64,000 nt of DNA from JACRCG01 sp964524835 (GCA_964524835.1 CAZGEG010000022.1:17048-81047), one strand, 5' to 3'; positions 10,067-18,002 are shown, numbered from the stretch's first letter. Numbers and translations are program-made. The notes: generated from the letters alone by a model not told the origin.

Positions 10067-10588
10067 ATGGAAGAAAAACAGGGTATCAACAGGCTGAGGA
10101 GGCCGGCGGCAGATTCGCCCGCCGACCGTCTGGCGGCACGCACGGTGGGAAACGAGTCTCCGGCAGTGGAAGAGGATTCTTCACCCGAAGTCGCGCGGGA
10201 GAACATCGTCAAGGAGATGATGCGCATATTCGATGGCCTGCTGGGGTGTACGTCGAAGCGTGCCGGGGTGAACCTTGCCCTGATAAAGACCGCGGCGAAA
10301 ACGACTGCGAAGGGCGTTGCGGTAAAAATGGAAAGCGGGGTTCAACGAAAACTGGAAAAGGAAATATACCGGCTGGTGAAGGGGCTGGTCGATCTGGATT
10401 CTCCCAACACCGGTTTCGCCGTCAATGTCCTTTTCAACAACGGCACCTATTATTACAACAAGGCCAATGTGCCGCTCTCGTTCGGGATATTTCTCAATTC
10501 ACTGGTCGAGTTTCTGGAAGGGCACGACTGTCTGGGCATTTGCCCTGATGAGATGGCAAAGCTGAGATCACTGCTCGCCAGGGGATAG
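10067..10588 (+). CDS. Hypothetical protein (173 aa)
   Basis: I do not recognise this family. The ATG follows AGGAG. There is no signal peptide or transmembrane segment. The first 45 residues are polar and probably disordered. The rest mixes a basic helical stretch (about 60-110) with a compact C-terminal part (VNVLFNNGTYYYNKANVP) that looks like a folded domain. The gene is 37 bp downstream of tex and likely co-transcribed; that is the only functional hint. Confidence 0.7.
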   Translation: MEEKQGINRLRRPAADSPADRLAARTVGNESPAVEEDSSPEVARENIVKEMMRIFDGLLGCTSKRAGVNLALIKTAAKTTAKGVAVKMESGVQRKLEKEIYRLVKGLVDLDSPNTGFAVNVLFNNGTYYYNKANVPLSFGIFLNSLVEFLEGHDCLGICPDEMAKLRSLLARG

Positions 10589-10626
10589 CCGGCGTGTATT
10601 TCACCGGCGGAAAAAACGCGTGCCTT

Positions 10627-11334
10627 TCAGGAAGAGTGCATCCCGGTTTTTTTTGACTGCTTCAAGTGGGCCAGAAAGACGGCATGGCGGAGCCCTCCCC
10701 GGCCGGGGCGGTCGGTGGTTACCGTGAAGCCGGCACTCCGCAACCGCTTGTCGAACCCCTCGTCATACTGCTCCCCCCAGACCGCCACGGCTCCGCACGG
10801 TTTGAGCGCGGCCCGCATGTTTTCGATGGCCCGGCTGCCGTAGAGCGGGTCGTCGCTGTGGTGTGTTTTTGCGTGTGGCCCCCGGTACAGGTCGAGGATG
10901 ATGGCGTCGAAGCGCGACCCGCCGCCATCCACGGCGGTCCGGCGGATCCGTCGGGCGACGTCGCCGATCTCCACGGTTACCCGCGGGTCGGAGACTGCAT
11001 TATCCGTCAGGGGAGCCAGCGGCCCGCGGCACCATTCGACCACGGTCGGATTCAGTTCGGCTACGACCACATCGGCATCGGGAGGGAGTGAGTCAAGGAC
11101 CGCCCTGAGCGTAAAGCCCATTCCCAGGCCGCCTACCAGCACCCGCGGATTAGCGCTCTCCTTCATGTGGCCGCAGCCGAGCCGGCCGAGTACGGTTTCG
11201 GAACGGTTTGCCATGCTGTTCATCAGTACCTGGGGGCCGATCGTGATGATGAAGTCCCGTTCGCCGCGCTGTCGCAGTTCGAGGGTTCCTTCGTCGGTAG
11301 GGACGCTTTCGATTGTTATCCAGGGTTGTGCCAT
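10627..11334 (-). CDS. Spermidine synthase-like class I methyltransferase-fold protein
   Basis: A 235-residue protein with the Rossmann fold of spermine/spermidine synthases. It has a glycine-rich nucleotide loop VLVGGLGMGFT, an acidic strand end VVVAELNP, and the FDAIILDLYRGP segment where the family has its catalytic aspartate region. It lacks the N-terminal beta domain of full SpeE. It may therefore be one of the many SpeE-like proteins of unknown substrate rather than a true aminopropyltransferase. The start ATG is preceded by GAGGA. It is convergent with the hypothetical gene downstream of tex. Confidence 0.75.
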   Translation of the reverse strand: MAQPWITIESVPTDEGTLELRQRGERDFIITIGPQVLMNSMANRSETVLGRLGCGHMKESANPRVLVGGLGMGFTLRAVLDSLPPDADVVVAELNPTVVEWCRGPLAPLTDNAVSDPRVTVEIGDVARRIRRTAVDGGGSRFDAIILDLYRGPHAKTHHSDDPLYGSRAIENMRAALKPCGAVAVWGEQYDEGFDKRLRSAGFTVTTDRPGRGGLRHAVFLAHLKQSKKTGMHSS

Positions 11335-11478
11335 CTTTCAGTTCCTCTTCAGTTGCAGACAAATTGAGTGCCAAATCTCTGCAAAAAATTGACTCAGGTC
11401 ATTATTCCGGGACTCGCTGTCGGGTATGCTCCGCACTGTAACATAAAAACAGCTGCAGTACGACAGGAGGAATGGATT

Positions 11479-11766
11479 ATGTGTGAGTGCGGATCTTCCC
11501 GGACACCGGGTGTAGGGCCTTTTGCGTCCGGCAGGGCGCTGGTGGAGTTTGTTCTGAATGCCCATGGCGGATCGGTGGCGACATCGGAGCTTCCCGGCGG
11601 CCTTGAACATGATTGCCAGGGGTGCGGAAAGCCGTTCGTGCTTGAAACCTTCGTGCAGAGCTGTCCGGCCTGCGGCGGTGTCCATGCGGTCTCCCCGCCC
11701 CGGGCCACCGATCCGGCGGCCATTCAGTTTGCGGGAAGTGATTTCGTCCTTCCGCTGAGGGCCTGA
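11479..11766 (+). CDS. Small cysteine-rich zinc-ribbon-like protein
   Basis: 95 residues with paired cysteines: CEC at the N terminus, CQGC near 55 and CPAC near 71, a spacing suited to zinc or another metal. A perfect AGGAGG at 11465-11470, eight bases ahead of the ATG, sets the start; the longer open frame from 11368 has no such site. No enzymatic domain is visible. Its role is unknown. Zinc-ribbon folding is inferred from the cysteines only. Confidence 0.7.
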   Translation: MCECGSSRTPGVGPFASGRALVEFVLNAHGGSVATSELPGGLEHDCQGCGKPFVLETFVQSCPACGGVHAVSPPRATDPAAIQFAGSDFVLPLRA

Positions 11767-11776
11767 ACCTGAATGT

Positions 11777-11803
11777 CATGAACGGGGGGCACACCGCCTC
11801 CCG
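11777..11803. terminator. Hairpin between convergent genes, possible terminator
   Basis: AACGGG-GG ... CC-CCCGTT forms an imperfect stem in the 40-bp gap between the zinc-ribbon gene and the DUF309 gene. It has no clear T tract on either strand, so it is only a candidate. Confidence 0.35.
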
Positions 11804-11805
11804 TT

Positions 11806-12204
11806 TCATCCGCCGTCAGCAGAAACCGTCCGTATCAGGGGGATGAGAGCAGGATCCAGGGACTCCATCCGCTCCTTGCCAAGCTCCTCCAGCGCCGTCC
11901 GCATCCTGTCGGCATCGGCAATGAGGGCCGCTACATCCACCCACTGGCAGCGGTCGGAAACGCGACGCAAGTACCCGGCGCCCCCCTTCAGCAGGCTGAC
12001 CGCCCCCCCGAAATTCCCGTTTCGCCAGTGGTGCAGCGCCACAGCTATCTGGATGAGCCCCTGGTAAAAATCGCGGGTTTCCCCCACCTCTCCTATCCAG
12101 AGATCTTCCACGGTTTCATGGCATTCGAACCATTCGCGGCTGTTAAACTCCCGTATTCCCTGGAGCAGGCGCCCCGGGGGGGATTCATTGCACTCTCTCT
12201 TCAT
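11806..12204 (-). CDS. DUF309 domain protein
   Basis: 132 residues matching the DUF309 pattern: the helix F-NSREWFECHETVEDLW, then FYQGLIQIAVALHHWRNGN, a small all-helical fold. The biochemical role of DUF309 proteins is not known. No strong ribosome site precedes the ATG. It is divergent from arginase, with a 250-bp gap between them that holds a promoter and an 80-bp dispersed repeat. Confidence 0.8.
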   Translation of the reverse strand: MKRECNESPPGRLLQGIREFNSREWFECHETVEDLWIGEVGETRDFYQGLIQIAVALHHWRNGNFGGAVSLLKGGAGYLRRVSDRCQWVDVAALIADADRMRTALEELGKERMESLDPALIPLIRTVSADGG

Positions 12205-12321
12205 CGACTGTCCACCTCAATCACCTTAACTACTCAGCGCAACCGTTTTTTTATTAAGTACTGTGAATTGTCGAACAAATCAAAATCTTCCGGATGAGTT
12301 TCCCCAAACATAGCACATTTC

Positions 12322-12350
12322 TTGACAACTCTGACACAAGGCTGTTTACT
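12322..12350 (+). promoter_or_regulatory. Predicted sigma-70 promoter of the arginase gene
   Basis: TTGACA at 12322-12327, 17 bases, then TTTACT at 12345-12350 (4 of 6 consensus). Transcription would start near 12357, just inside the 80-bp repeat. The mRNA leader would therefore carry the repeat's hairpin. Confidence 0.55.
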
Positions 12351-12430
12351 TTAGTAAGTTAGAAGTTAATTTCTGCGCTTTTTTGGCAGAAAATAACTTC
12401 GTTAACGCACTTATCCTGTTTATCAGGGCT
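12351..12430 (+). repeat. 80-bp dispersed repeat, copy A (arginase leader)
   Basis: Matches 34441-34520 over the same 80-bp length without gaps, at roughly four of five positions by eye. Shared blocks are TTAGTAAGTTAGA, TAACTTCGTTAACGCAC and CCTGTTTATCAGGG. Copy A contains an inverted repeat AAGTTAATTTCTGC / GCAGAAAATAACTT (13 of 14 paired, 9-base loop) and a CCTG/CAGG hairpin. It ends 24 bp before the arginase ATG. Confidence 0.8.
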
Positions 12431-12454
12431 AGGTAGCAGCAGAAAGGATGCGCT

Positions 12455-13345
12455 ATGAAAAAAGCTGTTCGAATCATCGGCGTGCCGATCGACCTGGGGC
12501 AGAACAAACGCGGTGTGGATATGGGGCCTGCGGCCCTGCGCTATGCCGGCCTGGCCGACCGTCTCGCGGAACTCGGCTGCGAGGTCCACGACAGCGGCAA
12601 CATCGAAGTGCCTATCCGGGAAACTGTTTCGAACGAGGAGGAGCAGCACTATCTCCCTTCCATCCGGGCAGCCTGTCAGGACGTCTACGCGGCCGCGCGG
12701 CAGGCGGTGGAACGGGGAGAGATGCCACTTTTCATAGGAGGCGACCACACGCTGGCCATCGGTTCCATAGGCGGTGTCACCCATGATGCACCTGCCGGGC
12801 TGTTCTGGATCGACGCCCACGGCGACTTCAATACCCCGAAGACGACGCTCACCGGCAATATTCACGGCATGACGCTGGCGGTGCTGATGGGGGACGGCTA
12901 CCCGGGTCTGGTCGATGTCGGCCGTCCCGGCCCCAAGCTGGCGGCGGAGGATGTCGTGATGATCGGCGTCCGTGACCTTGATCCGGGAGAACGGGAGCGA
13001 CTGACGGAGAGCGGCATCACGGTCTATACCATGCGCGATGTCGATGAGCGGGGCATGGGCGCGATTACCCGTGAAGCACTGGAGCGGCTCGAACACCGCG
13101 AGCGGCTGCACGTAAGTCTCGATATGGATGCCATTGACCCTCTGGCCGGGCCGGGGGTCGGCACGGTATCCCCCGGCGGTCTCACCTGCCGGGAAGCCCA
13201 ACTGATGATGGAGATCATCGCCGACTCGTGCCGCTGCTCCTCACTGGATATTGTGGAGATCAACCCGATCTTCGACCACCATAACCAGACCGCGCGGCTG
13301 GCGGTGGAACTGACCGCCTCGCTGTTCGGAAAAAGGATTCTCTGA
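12455..13345 (+). CDS. rocF: Arginase (ureohydrolase family)
   Basis: A 296-residue ureohydrolase predicted to split arginine into ornithine and urea using two Mn ions. All metal-site motifs are present: GGDHTLAIGS, DAHGDFNTP and SLDMDAIDP, plus the arginase-type N terminus IGVPIDLGQNKRGVDMGP. The length fits arginase better than agmatinase, although agmatinase or guanidinobutyrase activity cannot be excluded. The ATG follows AGAAAGGATG. It probably forms an operon with the thioredoxin-like gene 12 bp downstream. The leader contains the 80-bp repeat. Confidence 0.88.
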   Translation: MKKAVRIIGVPIDLGQNKRGVDMGPAALRYAGLADRLAELGCEVHDSGNIEVPIRETVSNEEEQHYLPSIRAACQDVYAAARQAVERGEMPLFIGGDHTLAIGSIGGVTHDAPAGLFWIDAHGDFNTPKTTLTGNIHGMTLAVLMGDGYPGLVDVGRPGPKLAAEDVVMIGVRDLDPGERERLTESGITVYTMRDVDERGMGAITREALERLEHRERLHVSLDMDAIDPLAGPGVGTVSPGGLTCREAQLMMEIIADSCRCSSLDIVEINPIFDHHNQTARLAVELTASLFGKRIL

Positions 13346-13357
13346 CGGGGGATAGAT

Positions 13358-13795
13358 ATGCCATTTTTTACCGTTAACTGCAGTTCCTGCGGCTCGACAA
13401 ACAGGATTCCCGCCGACAAGCAGGGGAAGGCGGGGCGGTGCGGCGCGTGCCATGCCCCCCTGCTGCCGATGTATTACCAGCCCATATCACTTGACGGGAA
13501 AAATTTCGACGGCTTTATACGGGGATATACCGGCCCGATCCTGGCCGAGTTCTGGGCGCCGTGGTGCCCCCACTGCACCTCCTACGCGCCGACGCTGCGG
13601 AGGGTGGCGGAGCTGCTGGCGGGAAAGGCGGCCGTGGTTCAGGTCAACAGCCAGGAAAACCCGGCTCTTGCGGGACGATTTGGTGTGAGCGGCATTCCGG
13701 TGGTGTTGCTGTTTCAAAACGGCAGGATAGTTGATCAGCTGGGTGGGGCTCAGACGGCGGAGGCCCTTCTGGCCTGGTTTAAACGGCAGCTGTAA
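13358..13795 (+). CDS. Thioredoxin-2-like protein with a CPHC active site
   Basis: 145 residues. The N terminus has a thioredoxin-2-type zinc-binding module with two cysteine pairs (CSSC and CGAC). A thioredoxin fold follows, with active site WCPHC and cis-proline region GVSGIPVVLLF. Thioredoxins normally have WCGPC; the CPHC dipeptide is the one found in DsbA, where it makes the disulfide more oxidising. There is no signal peptide, so the protein is cytosolic. It lies 12 bp after arginase, probably in the same transcript. Confidence 0.88.
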   Translation: MPFFTVNCSSCGSTNRIPADKQGKAGRCGACHAPLLPMYYQPISLDGKNFDGFIRGYTGPILAEFWAPWCPHCTSYAPTLRRVAELLAGKAAVVQVNSQENPALAGRFGVSGIPVVLLFQNGRIVDQLGGAQTAEALLAWFKRQL

Positions 13796-13924
13796 CTGCC
13801 TCTGGGCTCGGCACCCGAAAATCCAACATTATCCTTCCAACGGCTCGGCTGGTGACCCGGCGCAGGTTTATCGCGGCGACCGACTGCCGCCGATTGTTGG
13901 GCTATCCTTCCTCTTTTAATCACC

Positions 13925-13953
13925 TTGACATGTAGAAATGATTTCTATATTTT
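13925..13953 (+). promoter_or_regulatory. Promoter with palindromic operator ahead of the DUF4160/DUF2442 pair
   Basis: TTGACA at 13925-13930 and TATTTT at 13948-13953, separated by 17 bases. The spacer contains TAGAAATGATTTCTA (13933-13947), a perfect 15-base palindrome with one central base. This is the usual place for an autorepressor site. The likely binder is the HTH-bearing DUF2442 protein encoded downstream (inference). Confidence 0.65.
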
Positions 13954-13959
13954 TATTCC

Positions 13960-14187
13960 ATGACGACAAAATACCGTTTTTCAAATTTCAGAATTACTTT
14001 GAGAGAGAAAGACCACAATCCTCCTCATGTACATCTTTTGGGTCCTGATTTTGAAGCGGTAATAAATCTTGTAACGCTAGACATTATGGATGGCTCTGCA
14101 CCAGCAAAGGTTCTGCGCCATGCTCTGAAATGGATAGCCGACAACAGAGAGGAGTTAATAAAACAATGGCACATGCTACACGGATAA
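13960..14187 (+). CDS. DUF4160 domain protein, likely partner in a two-gene module
   Basis: 75 residues with the DUF4160 pattern (ITLREKDHNPPHVHLLGPDF, then a C-terminal helix with KWIADNREELIKQW). DUF4160 and DUF2442 genes are commonly neighbours and resemble a small toxin-antitoxin module, but I know of no proof of toxicity. AT-rich, unlike the genes on either side. It overlaps the next gene by 22 bp, implying coupled translation. Confidence 0.8.
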   Translation: MTTKYRFSNFRITLREKDHNPPHVHLLGPDFEAVINLVTLDIMDGSAPAKVLRHALKWIADNREELIKQWHMLHG

Positions 14188-14627
14188 CCCGCCCAAGATT
14201 GACTGCTGTAACTCCTGCCGCTGATTATTGCCTCAATGTCAGTTTTATTGATGGTTCCAGCGGAATAGTAAACATGAAGGATTTCATTTTTTCTTTATCT
14301 GGCCTTGCTCCTCTTCGTGACCCTGCTGCTTTTTCCAGAGCTGTCCTTGGCGAATATGGTTGGGAAGCTGAGTGGCCTCAGCTTGATATTCAGATTGGTG
14401 CTGACACGCTCTTTGCCGACATGCTCGATCAACGTTCGGAAACCCCTGCAGACCGCTTTACTGTTTGGCGAATCCGAAACAACCTCTCACTGGTTGCTGC
14501 AAGCCGTGAACTTGGTGTTACTATTCGTACTTTAAGTGCTTATGGTTCCGGTGCGCGCCCCGTGCCGCGCACTGTTCAGCTTGCCTGTATTGGTTGGGAA
14601 GAAGAGCGGCGGAGAAAGTCCGCTTGA
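14166..14627 (+). CDS. DUF2442 domain protein with C-terminal helix-turn-helix
   Basis: 153 residues. The N-terminal DUF2442 region (about 10-75) includes DYCLNVSFIDGSSGIVNMKD. The C-terminal part (about 95-145) looks like an XRE-type helix-turn-helix (IRNNLSLVAASRELGVTIRT). ATG 14166 follows GGAG and lies within the end of the DUF4160 gene; a longer frame from 14130 is less likely. It could bind the palindrome at 13933-13947 and repress the pair. AT-rich. Confidence 0.8.
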   Translation: MAHATRITRPRLTAVTPAADYCLNVSFIDGSSGIVNMKDFIFSLSGLAPLRDPAAFSRAVLGEYGWEAEWPQLDIQIGADTLFADMLDQRSETPADRFTVWRIRNNLSLVAASRELGVTIRTLSAYGSGARPVPRTVQLACIGWEEERRRKSA

Positions 14628-14642
14628 TTATGTGTTCCTCTG

Positions 14643-14672
14643 AAGCCGCTATTTAAGCGGCTTTTGTTATTG
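14643..14672 (+). terminator. Rho-independent terminator of the DUF4160/DUF2442 pair
   Basis: Perfect 8-bp stem AAGCCGCT/AGCGGCTT with an ATTTA loop, followed by TTGTTATT. With the promoter at 13925 it closes a self-contained two-gene unit. Confidence 0.8.
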
Positions 14673-14732
14673 TCGCCTCTTGCATGGGGGTAAATAGAGA
14701 TGTCCCAATTTATTTACCAAGTACCAAGAAGC

Positions 14733-15427
14733 CTAAGGTCGGAAGCACTCAGGCCACAAAAAGTAAGAGCCAAACTTGGAGCCCGCGCGAAATTCTCCAC
14801 CGGCATCCTTGCCTTTGGCCGTGATGTAATGTTTTCCATCACGAGCCTCTAGAAACCCAGATGCGACTAATTTATCAATGAGTTCATTAGTTTTGATGCC
14901 AAGCTTCAATGCGAGCTTGGATGTTGTTAATTTGCCGGACACCTCTTCTGACTCAGCAGATTTGTTTTCAGCTTCATTCACAATTTTCTCAAGAGAGATG
15001 CGTACTTCATCACTGATGCGAATTATCCTTTGTGCTTCTTCATAGGCATCCTTATATAGCTCCACATCGTCGGAGCGTCGGATTAAAACACCCATTTCAT
15101 TGTTATTGACTTGGCTGAATTCATAGAGATTAAGGCTGGTGACGATGCAGAGCTCTTCGTTCAGATAGCATTTTGCGTGTAGGTTTTTGCAGAAGCTGGT
15201 TCGGATGTATGTGAGCTCTTTTAGCCAATTTTCTCTTCCGGTTGAAGCTCGCTTTTTCCATATACAATCCGTACATCAATTTTTAAGCGGTTCTTGTCAG
15301 TGAGAAGTTCCTTAATGCGGTCATTGAGCTTCAAAAACGGGCTGATCAATATAAGCCTATCTTTGGCATTCTTGATAAGCTCTTCAAGAAAATAATTTAC
15401 CGCGCTGGTGTTTAGAAACTTTGCCAT
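14733..15427 (-). pseudogene. Phospholipase D-like domain protein, broken by a single-base frameshift
   Basis: Two minus-strand frames join into one protein. The first (15427 to 15221) begins MAKFLNTSAVNYFLEELI and stops at 15221. Adding one base in the T run at 15229-15232 restores the frame into NWLKELTYIRTSFCKNLHAK and then the second part to 14733. The restored sequence has the PLD-type HxK block (LHAKCYLNEE) followed by SLNLYEFS, then a winged-helix-like C terminus (TTSKLALKLGIKTNELI). The start is preceded by GGAG. Either a real decay mutation or a homopolymer sequencing error; the coding part is otherwise intact. Confidence 0.75.
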
Positions 15428-15685
15428 TTAAATTCTCCAGTCAATGTTTTTTGGTATTGTCGCGAATGGCGAGGGCTCACGTGACACGGGTTTATCGCGG
15501 ATGACCTTCTCCTATCATCTGAATCAGAGATGAATGCAGGGTCTATTTATGCAATCATGCAATTAGCGCGACCAAATTCCACTTATGCATGCCTGAACAC
15601 CCCATAGGTCCCTAATGGGTTCCCTGCCCCATAGGTTCCTAAGCCCACATAACTACCATTTTCCATTCCGAGCTTAATAATGAGC
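15428..15685. other. AT-rich intergenic region with a 16-bp direct repeat
   Basis: No gene is seen. CCCCATAGGTYCCTAA occurs at 15600-15615 and 15627-15642, one mismatch apart, and the first copy can form a CCCAT/ATGGG hairpin. The rest of the stretch shows no recognisable signal. Confidence 0.5.
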
Positions 15686-16045
15686 TTAAAAACAAATGTG
15701 ACCGTGCTCGGCACGAAGACATGACAGGATTTCATCAAGATTGTCGCTTTCTATAGTTTCATAATTACATGCTTTGCACTTTATAATATGCCGTGGGGGA
15801 GAACTATAAAAAGTTTCTTTTGATTTGGTATGAGATAGGTTCTGGAGAATATCGAAGTACTTCATGTTGATTGCTGTCTCAGCTTTTCTCATGAAATTAA
15901 TTTCTTCGATCAGGTTACACACTCTTTCACGTGGTAGGCCAATTGCTTTGATAAAAAGTTCTACAACTAAATAATTGCTTTCTTCTGGCAAACTTGCATA
16001 GCTAACAACATCAGTTTTGCTTCGTGACATGAGGTTAATTATCAT
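15686..16045 (-). CDS. Hypothetical protein (119 aa) with zinc-finger-like C terminus
   Basis: I do not recognise it. It is AT-rich and mostly helical in its first 80 residues. The C terminus has CKAC and later C...H-x-H-x-C residues (CLRAEHGHICF), which could bind zinc. It is in the same AT-rich island as the PLD-like pseudogene and the DUF4160/DUF2442 pair, so probably acquired by transfer. Confidence 0.6.
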   Translation of the reverse strand: MIINLMSRSKTDVVSYASLPEESNYLVVELFIKAIGLPRERVCNLIEEINFMRKAETAINMKYFDILQNLSHTKSKETFYSSPPRHIIKCKACNYETIESDNLDEILSCLRAEHGHICF

Positions 16046-16136
16046 CTTTTCAGCTATAATTTCATTTGGTTCGAGGCTAAGCGAGAAGATAACGGTTCAT
16101 GCAGACGAGGTCAATCTGATTTAAAGAATGAGAGCC

Positions 16137-17564
16137 TCATTCGGCGCAACAGGAGAGGAGGGTAATATCCCGGCTGAATCCCTGGGCACAGAGCTTGAGC
16201 CCTTCACCGATGGACGGGTAGACATGCATCGTCGTGGCAATATCGGTCACCGTCGCTCGCAGCTTCAGGGCCAGGGCCGCCTCGTTGATAATGTCCGCAC
16301 CCCGGTGACAGATCAGATGGACCCCCAGAAGCCGCCCGCTGTCGCGGTCGGCGATCATCTTGATCACGCCGTCCCTCATGCCGGTGACGTGCGCCTTGGG
16401 GATTGCACCGGCCGGCATGGTGTTGACGACAACGTTGAAGCCCGCCTGCCGGGCGCTGTCTTCGGTGTGTCCCACCATGGCCACCTCCGGGTCGGTAAAA
16501 ATCGCCATCGGCGCGGCCAGATAATCCATCGCACAGCCGCACCCCTGATTGAACATGTCGTCCACCGCGACCACACCCTCCCTGGCGCCGACCGTGGCGA
16601 TCATCATTTTGCCGACCACGTCGCCGGCCGCCCAGATGCCCTCCACCGAGCTGCGCATCTGCCGGTTTGTGATGATGAATCCCTTGTCATCCAGTTCCAC
16701 TCCCGTCGCATCGAGCCCGATGCCGGCCGTGGCCGGGACGGTTCCGACCGCCAGGAGCAGCGCCTCGCAGGTGTATTTATGGCGCTTCTCTGCAACATCC
16801 GCATAGACCACGCTCAACTCCCCGAGTCGGTCCAGGGAGCAGAAACTCACATCCGTGACGACCCTGATCCCTTCCTTTTCCAGAATCTCCTCCAGCGACA
16901 CGGAAAGCTCAGGTTCGACCGTCGGCAGCAGGCGGGGGCCGTGTTCAAGTATCGTCACCCGGCTCCCCAGGCGATGGTACATCTGCCCCAGCTCGACGGC
17001 GATAACCCCGCCGCCGATAATGACGAGAGAGGCGGGAAGCTTCTTGAGCAGCAGGGCGCTGCGGCTGGTGTAATAGGTGCATTTTCCGAGGCCGGGCAGG
17101 TCGGGAATACGCGGGCTACCCCCCACGGCGACCAGAATACGTTCGGAGCGATAAGCCCGGTCATCGCAAACAACAGTGTGGCGACCGCTGAAACGGGCGG
17201 TTCCCCTGATCAATTCCAGCCCCTGCATGCTACCGAGAACATCGAGGTAGCGCTCTTGACGGAGCCCGGCAACAACCGCCTCCCGATGCTTGAAGAGCCG
17301 CTCGGCATCAATGGGACGGACGTCATCGCCACAATTGAGACCGAGTCCGTTTCCCCGGTACGCTTCATGCCTGAAGAGCGCGGCATGGATAAGAGTCTTG
17401 CTCGGTATGCAGCCCCAGTTGATGCAGGTACCTCCCAACACACTCTTCTCAAACATCAGAACCCGCGCTCCGTACCCTGTCGCGCGGAGAGCAGCGGCAA
17501 AAGCGGTCGAACCGGAACCGAGTATTATCAGGTCGTATGGGGCGCTCATGATGCCACTCTTCAT
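16137..17564 (-). CDS. merA: Mercuric reductase-like pyridine nucleotide-disulfide oxidoreductase
   Basis: A 475-residue flavoprotein. It has an N-terminal FAD motif (LGSGSTAFAAALRA), redox pair GGTCINWGCIPSK, NAD(P)H motif (VIIGGGVIAVELGQ) and dimerisation domain. The very C terminus reads LLSCCAE; a C-terminal vicinal cysteine pair in this context is a hallmark of MerA, which reduces Hg(II) to Hg(0). It lacks the N-terminal heavy-metal-binding domain found in many MerA proteins. No merR, merT or merP is nearby, so it is an orphan. Start 17564 has a close GGAGGAG; ATG 17549 is an alternative. Distant MerA-like paralogues with other substrates remain possible. Confidence 0.85.
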   Translation of the reverse strand: MKSGIMSAPYDLIILGSGSTAFAAALRATGYGARVLMFEKSVLGGTCINWGCIPSKTLIHAALFRHEAYRGNGLGLNCGDDVRPIDAERLFKHREAVVAGLRQERYLDVLGSMQGLELIRGTARFSGRHTVVCDDRAYRSERILVAVGGSPRIPDLPGLGKCTYYTSRSALLLKKLPASLVIIGGGVIAVELGQMYHRLGSRVTILEHGPRLLPTVEPELSVSLEEILEKEGIRVVTDVSFCSLDRLGELSVVYADVAEKRHKYTCEALLLAVGTVPATAGIGLDATGVELDDKGFIITNRQMRSSVEGIWAAGDVVGKMMIATVGAREGVVAVDDMFNQGCGCAMDYLAAPMAIFTDPEVAMVGHTEDSARQAGFNVVVNTMPAGAIPKAHVTGMRDGVIKMIADRDSGRLLGVHLICHRGADIINEAALALKLRATVTDIATTMHVYPSIGEGLKLCAQGFSRDITLLSCCAE

Positions 17565-17639
17565 CTCCTCCCCCGACTTTGTGCGGTGCGCAACAGCAGT
17601 TTCCCCAGGCGCTCCTTCACCGATCAGATCCAGAGTATA

Positions 17640-18002
17640 TCATGAATCAACCGGATTACCTTTCGTCTCGACATCATAAATCTCCATCAGCGTATCAGGA
17701 GTAAAGGCGCACACGTTCGTCCGACGGCCTGTTTTGCCTTCGTGGACCCACTTGACCTTGTCGCCGTCCGCGTCATGCAGCAGCGTCACCCGCGTGCCGC
17801 CGACCCGTCTGACCTCGTCCCACATGTCATCCATGGTCAACAGATCAATCCCCCCGATCTCTTCCGTTCCCCCGGTGTTCTCAATAAACCGGTCGATCAG
17901 ATCGTAATCGAGAAAATCCTCCTCTTTTCTCCACCACTTGACGAAATGGTGCTCTCCGCTCTGCCGTTCCCTGATGGCAGCAATAATTTCGCGTCCTCTC
18001 AT
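17640..18002 (-). CDS. Hypothetical protein (120 aa)
   Basis: Unrecognised soluble protein. The ATG is preceded by GGGAGG with good spacing, and base composition matches the surrounding genome, so the gene looks real. It is rich in acidic and basic residues, with a tryptophan cluster near the N terminus (FVKWWRKEEDF). It lies 75 bp upstream of the mercuric-reductase-like gene on the same strand and may be co-transcribed. Confidence 0.65.
   Translation of the reverse strand: MRGREIIAAIRERQSGEHHFVKWWRKEEDFLDYDLIDRFIENTGGTEEIGGIDLLTMDDMWDEVRRVGGTRVTLLHDADGDKVKWVHEGKTGRRTNVCAFTPDTLMEIYDVETKGNPVDS

Noticed and set aside
16128..17645. A 505-codon plus-strand frame opposite the merA-like gene
   Set aside because: The minus strand encodes a complete flavoprotein with all motifs; the opposite frame shows Arg/His/Gln-rich shadow composition.
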